A stretch of DNA of 9,727 bases, taken from contig JAHJSK010000018.1 in assembly GCA_018830365.1 (NCBI GenBank), positions 1 through 9,727 on the forward strand, given 5' to 3'. Below are positions 7,285 through 9,727 of this stretch, one piece after another. The stretch comes from Patescibacteria group bacterium (GTDB lineage: Bacteria > Patescibacteriota > Minisyncoccia > Minisyncoccales > CG1-02-41-26). The translations under genes and the position numbers were made by a program. Under the pieces are notes generated by a model. It was not told the DNA's origin, ran no database searches, and saw only the letters and a program-made list of their open reading frames with translations. Within the stretch, counting starts at the first letter, position 1. Each line of letters starts with the position of its first letter.

Positions 7285-7632
7285 TTATGTTGTCCGTGCA
7301 AAAATAGAAAGCTCAAGCCAAAGTCCTAATATTATTGCTAATATTAAAGCAACCAAAGATAATACAATGCCGAACAGCCCTATTTTTTTTGATAACCGTA
7401 ATTCTTTAATTCCAAATATCAATCCCAAAATGGCTATTATGATTGTGCCAAGATAATAAAAAAACACTACATCAGCCCATGATTCTCCTGGGATTGCATA
7501 GGATATGCTTTCTGGAATGAAAAACATGAAGAAAATCCAGGCAAAAATAGCCAATGCAATACTGACAATTCCCATAATCCAAGAGGTAAATTTATTTTTA
7601 ATGCTCTGATCGCTAGATAAATTAGTATTCAT
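7285..7632 (-). CDS. Small three-helix membrane protein, paralog A
   Basis: Unrecognised 115-residue membrane protein. Hydrophobic segments lie at about 18-40, 53-75 and 84-107. Positive charges in the N-terminus (IKNK) and in the loop between helices 2 and 3 (KELRLSKK), with acidic residues in the first loop (IPGESWAD), suggest N-inside, C-outside. The GIKELRLSKKIGLFGIVLSL arrangement recalls DUF4190-like small membrane proteins; that is an analogy only. It shares the IPGE and FFYxLG motifs and the ELSIFxxTT C-terminus with its neighbours. It lies 51 bases upstream of the phosphoesterase, so the two are probably co-transcribed. Its 3' half is nearly the same at DNA level as the remnant at 8716-8890. 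No Shine-Dalgarno motif precedes the ATG. Confidence 0.8.
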   Translation of the reverse strand: MNTNLSSDQSIKNKFTSWIMGIVSIALAIFAWIFFMFFIPESISYAIPGESWADVVFFYYLGTIIIAILGLIFGIKELRLSKKIGLFGIVLSLVALILAIILGLWLELSIFARTT

Positions 7633-7670
7633 AGATGGTAAACTTAAAAATATTTTTTAGAAAATTATTT

Positions 7671-7787
7671 TTACAACTTTGCCTGTTGTACAATGCCCTG
7701 AGGAAAAATAAAACCCGCTGAAAAAGCAAATATAAAAATAACCAAAAATGCTACTTTTTTGTAATTTTTATAAAATGTATGTTTCAT
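7671..7787 (-). pseudogene. Stranded signal-peptide fragment paralogous to the phosphoesterase N-terminus
   Basis: A 38-codon reading frame, ATG to TAA. It reads MKHTFYKNYKKVAFLVIFIF then AFSAGFIFPQGIVQQAKL. It aligns with the phosphoesterase signal peptide (MKHTFYK--KAVLVIFVFVLSAGFVLPQDIAQQANA) at most positions and stops right where the cleavage site would be. Nothing like the mature protein follows; the next gene is paralog A. It is most simply the 5' remnant of a duplicated copy of the secreted gene, or of another secreted gene with the same export signal. It could also be a genuine short membrane peptide, since the frame is open and the hydrophobic core is kept. Confidence 0.75.
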
Positions 7788-7886
7788 TTTTTATTGTGTT
7801 CATAATTTTGGATTATTTTTTAGTCGACCTATTTAATTTGTGACATTTTCTCAAATTCATAAATTTTATAGATTACGGAACTTAAC

Positions 7887-8207
7887 TTATGTAGTGCATG
7901 CAAAAATAGTAAGCCCTGCGCCAAATCCTAAAAGTATTGATAGGGCTATCCCGAGTATATTTAATAATATTCCCGTAATTCCAATTTTGTTCCCACTATA
8001 CTTAAAGTCCTTTATTCCCCTTATTAAACCCCAAATTCCAATAATTGCTATGCCAAAAAAATATAAGAGAACCCACTCAAGCCAAGATTTATTTGCATTA
8101 CAATGAATAAATCTCGCAAAAATTCGAAAAGAACCAATGGCTAATATTATGCTAATAATTCCAAAAAGCCAAGATCTATTTTTATAAGTTTTTGTTCTTT
8201 TTTCCAT
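7887..8207 (-). CDS. Small three-helix membrane protein, paralog B
   Basis: A 106-residue membrane protein of the same family as its neighbours but more diverged. The start MEKRTKTYKN at 8207 was chosen because the frame upstream only reads antisense-free spacer and then paralog C out of frame. Three hydrophobic stretches lie at about 12-34, 43-64 and 74-104. The GIKDFKYSGNKIGITGILLN loop matches GIKELRLSKKIGLFGIVLS of paralog A. The C-terminus GLTIFACTT matches ELSIFARTT. It has C36 and C104 and lacks the IPGE motif. Its 44-base leader, between the paralog C stop and this ATG, resembles the leader of the phosphoesterase gene. Function unknown. Confidence 0.72.
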   Translation of the reverse strand: MEKRTKTYKNRSWLFGIISIILAIGSFRIFARFIHCNANKSWLEWVLLYFFGIAIIGIWGLIRGIKDFKYSGNKIGITGILLNILGIALSILLGFGAGLTIFACTT

Positions 8208-8251
8208 GATTTTATTTAAAACCACTGTTAGTGAAATCACTCCGGAAATTT

Positions 8252-8587
8252 TTAAGTTGTCATTAAAATAATAGATAGTTCCACGCAAAATCCAGAAAAA
8301 ATAGCTAACAAAATAATGATAATGGGTATTACAATTCCTAAAATACCCAATAAACGGCCTCCAGTTTTTCTTCGCTTTATACCAATAACAAGCCCCATAA
8401 TACCCAAAATTATTGCTATCAAAAAATAAAAAAACATCACATTGAACCATGTTTTGCTAAGCAATGAAAAAAGTTCTCCTGGGATGGCTCGATAAACAAA
8501 AAATATATACGCAAAAATGGATAAAGCAAGAGAAATGCCGTTTAATATCCAAGGATAAATATTTTTACTTGATTTAATTTCATTCAT
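8252..8587 (-). CDS. Small three-helix membrane protein, paralog C
   Basis: A 111-residue membrane protein. Charged N-terminus MNEIKSSKN; helices at about 12-33, 48-70 and 77-106; a basic loop KRRKTGGR (71-78) between helices 2 and 3; and a C-terminus VELSIILMTT. It shares IPGE (35-38), TWFNVMFFYF (46-55, compare SWADVVFFYY) and the tail with paralog A, so homology is clear although identity is moderate. The basic inner loop and acidic outer loop give the same N-in, C-out prediction. It is the first intact gene of the island after rplR and is followed by paralog B after 44 bases. No export signal, catalytic motif or known domain is visible. Function unknown. Confidence 0.75.
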   Translation of the reverse strand: MNEIKSSKNIYPWILNGISLALSIFAYIFFVYRAIPGELFSLLSKTWFNVMFFYFLIAIILGIMGLVIGIKRRKTGGRLLGILGIVIPIIIILLAIFSGFCVELSIILMTT

Positions 8588-8715
8588 AAATTTATAAAAT
8601 TTATAATTTATTTTTTTTTGTTCTTACCCACACATTTAAAAAGTTTGCGGTCTACACAATACGAGGCTTTGAATATTATTTTTGCGTTGATTAAAAATTA
8701 GAAGCTGAAAATTTT
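8588..8715. other. Spacer upstream of paralog C, no gene seen
   Basis: AT-rich, 128 bases. Repeated TTTATAAATTTTATAAATT words lie just before the paralog C start, and a poly-T run (on the plus strand) lies further upstream. A promoter could sit here, but I cannot name a convincing -35/-10 pair. Confidence 0.5.
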
Positions 8716-8890
8716 TTATGTTGTCCCTGCAAAAATGGAAAGCTCAAGCCAAAGACCTAATATTATTGTTAACAATAAAGCAACTAAAGACAATATAATA
8801 CTAAACAACCCTATTTTTTTGATGATTTTAATTCTTTTATTCCCATTATCAATCCTATAATGGCTATAATGATCGCGCCAAGATAATAAA
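8716..8890 (-). pseudogene. Truncated, frameshifted copy of the small membrane protein (remnant D)
   Basis: DNA from 8707 to 8890 aligns almost base for base with 7276-7460, the 3' half and tail of paralog A. It encodes YYLGAIIIAIIGLIMGIKEL, KSSKK, then IGLFSIILSLVALLLTIILG and a tail ending WLELSIFAGTT. The two parts are in different frames: the A-run that is 8 bases in paralog A is 7 here (8814-8820), so the upstream frame hits TAG straight away. Similarity stops abruptly at 8890, so the N-terminus and first helix are missing. Beyond lies a hairpin and then the right flanking element. The longer reading frame to 8970 is therefore spurious. The frameshift could be a homopolymer sequencing error, but the truncation cannot. 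Confidence 0.85.
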
Positions 8891-8897
8891 CCCCAGA

Positions 8898-8930
8898 CAT
8901 TCGGGTGGGGTATTAAACCACTTCCGAATG
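8898..8930. repeat. Strong bulged hairpin at the island's right edge
   Basis: CATTCGGGTGG (8898-8908) pairs with CCAC (8918-8921) and CCGAATG (8924-8930), giving 11 base pairs with a two-base TT bulge and a nine-base loop. It lies exactly between the breakpoint of remnant D and the right flanking element. It lies about 80 bases after the rplR stop in transcription order and no U-run follows, so its role as a terminator is doubtful. Confidence 0.85.
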
Positions 8931-9010
8931 ATTTATTATCAAGCGAGCGAGATCCCTCTTGGCGGAACAAACGAACGCAGATAATATAGGATTAATATCC
9001 TCTATTTTTA
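8931..9010. repeat. Right copy of the element flanking the insert
   Basis: Shorter copy of the element at 4080-4235, in the same orientation. Both its ends match (ATTTATTATCAAGCGAGCGA and ACGCAGATAA plus GGATTAATATCC), while the central hairpin and 30-base repeats of the left copy are absent. It starts immediately after the rplR stop codon in transcription order. The inner part contains a small perfect hairpin, AGGAT/ATCCT, around TAAT. Confidence 0.72.
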
Positions 9011-9011
9011 A

Positions 9012-9428
9012 TTAAAATTTTAAACCTCCTTTTCTTGCGCCTTCCGCAACTGCTTTTACTCTGCCATGATATTTATATCCTCCTCTATCAAATGCTATTT
9101 TTTCAATTTTTTTCTGCAACGCTTTTTCAGCAAGCAATTTGCCGACTTCATATGCTTTTGCTATTTTCCCTGAAAACTGCTTTTTTTCTTTTTGAGCTTG
9201 AGCTTCTTGAGCTTCTTGCGTTTCTGTTTTTTCTATTTTTAAATCCTTATTTTTTATTTTTAGATCGCTCGCGCTTGCCAAAATTTTTCCTTTTTCATCG
9301 TCAATCAATTGGCCATAAATATGCTTGTTAGATCTAAAAACACAAAGCCGCGGCTTTTCAATAGTGCCTAAAATCTTCGCTCTGACTCGCTTATGACGCC
9401 TATATCGTTTTTCTTGTTTAAATAACAT
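9012..9428 (-). CDS. rplR: Large-subunit ribosomal protein L18 (uL18) with low-complexity insertion
   Basis: 50S protein that binds 5S rRNA together with L5. I start it at the ATG at 9428 (MLFKQEKRYRRHKRVRAKI), since the frame eight codons longer adds a non-family MRFELFKF. Family motifs are RRHKRVRAKI (10-19), RLCVFRSNKHIYGQLIDD (27-44), ASAS (51-54), FDRGGYKYHGRVKAVAEGAR (113-132) and the terminal GLKF. At 138 residues it is about 20 longer than usual. The excess is a Lys/Glu/Gln/Ala-rich stretch at about 56-86, containing DLKI twice and QEAQEAQAQ, where most L18 proteins have a short loop before SGKI-type sequence. It follows rplF, as expected, but rpsE does not follow it here. Confidence 0.96.
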   Translation of the reverse strand: MLFKQEKRYRRHKRVRAKILGTIEKPRLCVFRSNKHIYGQLIDDEKGKILASASDLKIKNKDLKIEKTETQEAQEAQAQKEKKQFSGKIAKAYEVGKLLAEKALQKKIEKIAFDRGGYKYHGRVKAVAEGARKGGLKF

Positions 9429-9443
9429 AAATTTAAAAAGCTC

Positions 9444-9585
9444 AAATCGCAAATCGCAAAACTTAAAACTTATCTTAAAACTTAAAACTTTTAATTACTC
9501 TTATTGTTTTTTTAAAGTTTATAGATTATGAATTAGTTTTAACATTTTCGTTTTGGTTTTGAGTTTTGACATTTGAGTTTTGAGA
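9444..9585. repeat. Short-word repeats in the rplF-rplR spacer
   Basis: Two tracts share the 176-base spacer. About 9444-9492 repeats CAAATCG and ACTTAAAACTT words. About 9536-9585 repeats GTTTTGAGTTTTGACATTTG words. The stretch between is plain AT-rich sequence. No ORF or hairpin terminator is visible, and the rplR ATG lacks a Shine-Dalgarno motif. Confidence 0.75.
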
Positions 9586-9604
9586 TATTTTTTCCTCGCT
9601 TCAC

Positions 9605-9727
9605 TTACCCTGTGCTTGCCACTTTTTTCCCTGCTTTTTTCCTCACAAACTCTCCAAGGTATCTGATTCCTTTGCCCTTATAAGGTTCTGGCGGTCTGAT
9701 TTTTCTTATTTTTGCCGCAAACTCTCC
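9605..9727 (-). CDS. rplF: Large-subunit ribosomal protein L6 (uL6), C-terminal end only
   Basis: The last 40 codons of rplF, running off the window edge. The translation reads GEFAAKIRKIRPPEPYKGKG, then IRYLGEFVRKKAGKKVASTG, then TAA. This is the conserved L6 C-terminus, with the RxPEPYKGKGIRYxGExVRxKxGK signature that contacts 23S rRNA near the sarcin-ricin loop. The tail VASTG replaces the usual short Lys/Ala end. Position directly upstream of rplR is the standard spc order. The reading frame remains open to the window end; the start is outside. Confidence 0.96.
   Translation of the reverse strand, partial: GEFAAKIRKIRPPEPYKGKGIRYLGEFVRKKAGKKVASTG

Noticed and set aside
8208..8450. Upstream extension of paralog B's frame, giving a 187-residue product
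   Set aside because: The extra 81 residues overlap paralog C out of frame and have no membrane-family character; the homologous start is the ATG at 8207.
8891..8970. N-terminal part of the open frame ending at 8716
   Set aside because: It reads through the hairpin and the flanking repeat, and the family sequence switches frame at 8814-8820, so this is a chance frame joined to a pseudogene.
9429..9452. Earlier start for rplR at 9452
   Set aside because: The eight added residues are not part of the L18 family and overlap the repeat-rich spacer.

Overview
The window looks like part of a ribosomal-protein (spc) operon from a member of the Candidate Phyla Radiation (Patescibacteria), probably of the Parcubacteria group. 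The reasons are the AT-rich sequence, the spc gene order with no rpmD (L30) between rpsE and rplO, the diverged adenylate kinase typical of that position in these genomes, the near absence of Shine-Dalgarno motifs, and intergenic spacers built from short AT-rich words. The taxonomic call is inference from gene content. All genes lie on the minus strand, so transcription runs from high to low coordinates, and every stop codon I checked is TAA.

In transcription order the backbone is rplF (3' end only, 9605-9727), rplR (9012-9428), rpsE (3571-4038), rplO (3041-3502), secY (1715-2995), adk (892-1596) and map (22-801). These supply ribosomal proteins L6, L18, S5 and L15, the SecY translocon pore, adenylate kinase and methionine aminopeptidase. 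Spacers between backbone genes are 38-176 bases, and most are filled with short-word tandem repeats.

The unusual part is 4039-9011. rplR and rpsE, normally adjacent, are separated by about 5 kb. That interval holds a 1001-residue secreted calcineurin-like metallophosphoesterase with Ig-like and helical C-terminal domains (4228-7233). Upstream of it is a tandem family of small three-helix membrane proteins: two or three intact copies (7285-7632, 7887-8207, 8252-8587), and one truncated and frameshifted (8716-8890). There is also a stranded 38-codon copy of the phosphoesterase's own signal peptide (7671-7787).

Both ends of the insert carry copies of one GC-richer repeat element (4080-4235 and 8931-9010). 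Each copy contains or abuts a strong hairpin. I see no transposase, integrase, tRNA, rRNA or CRISPR array. The best reading is an accessory cell-envelope/secreted-protein island that entered or grew inside the spc operon by repeat-mediated rearrangement, followed by local duplication and decay.
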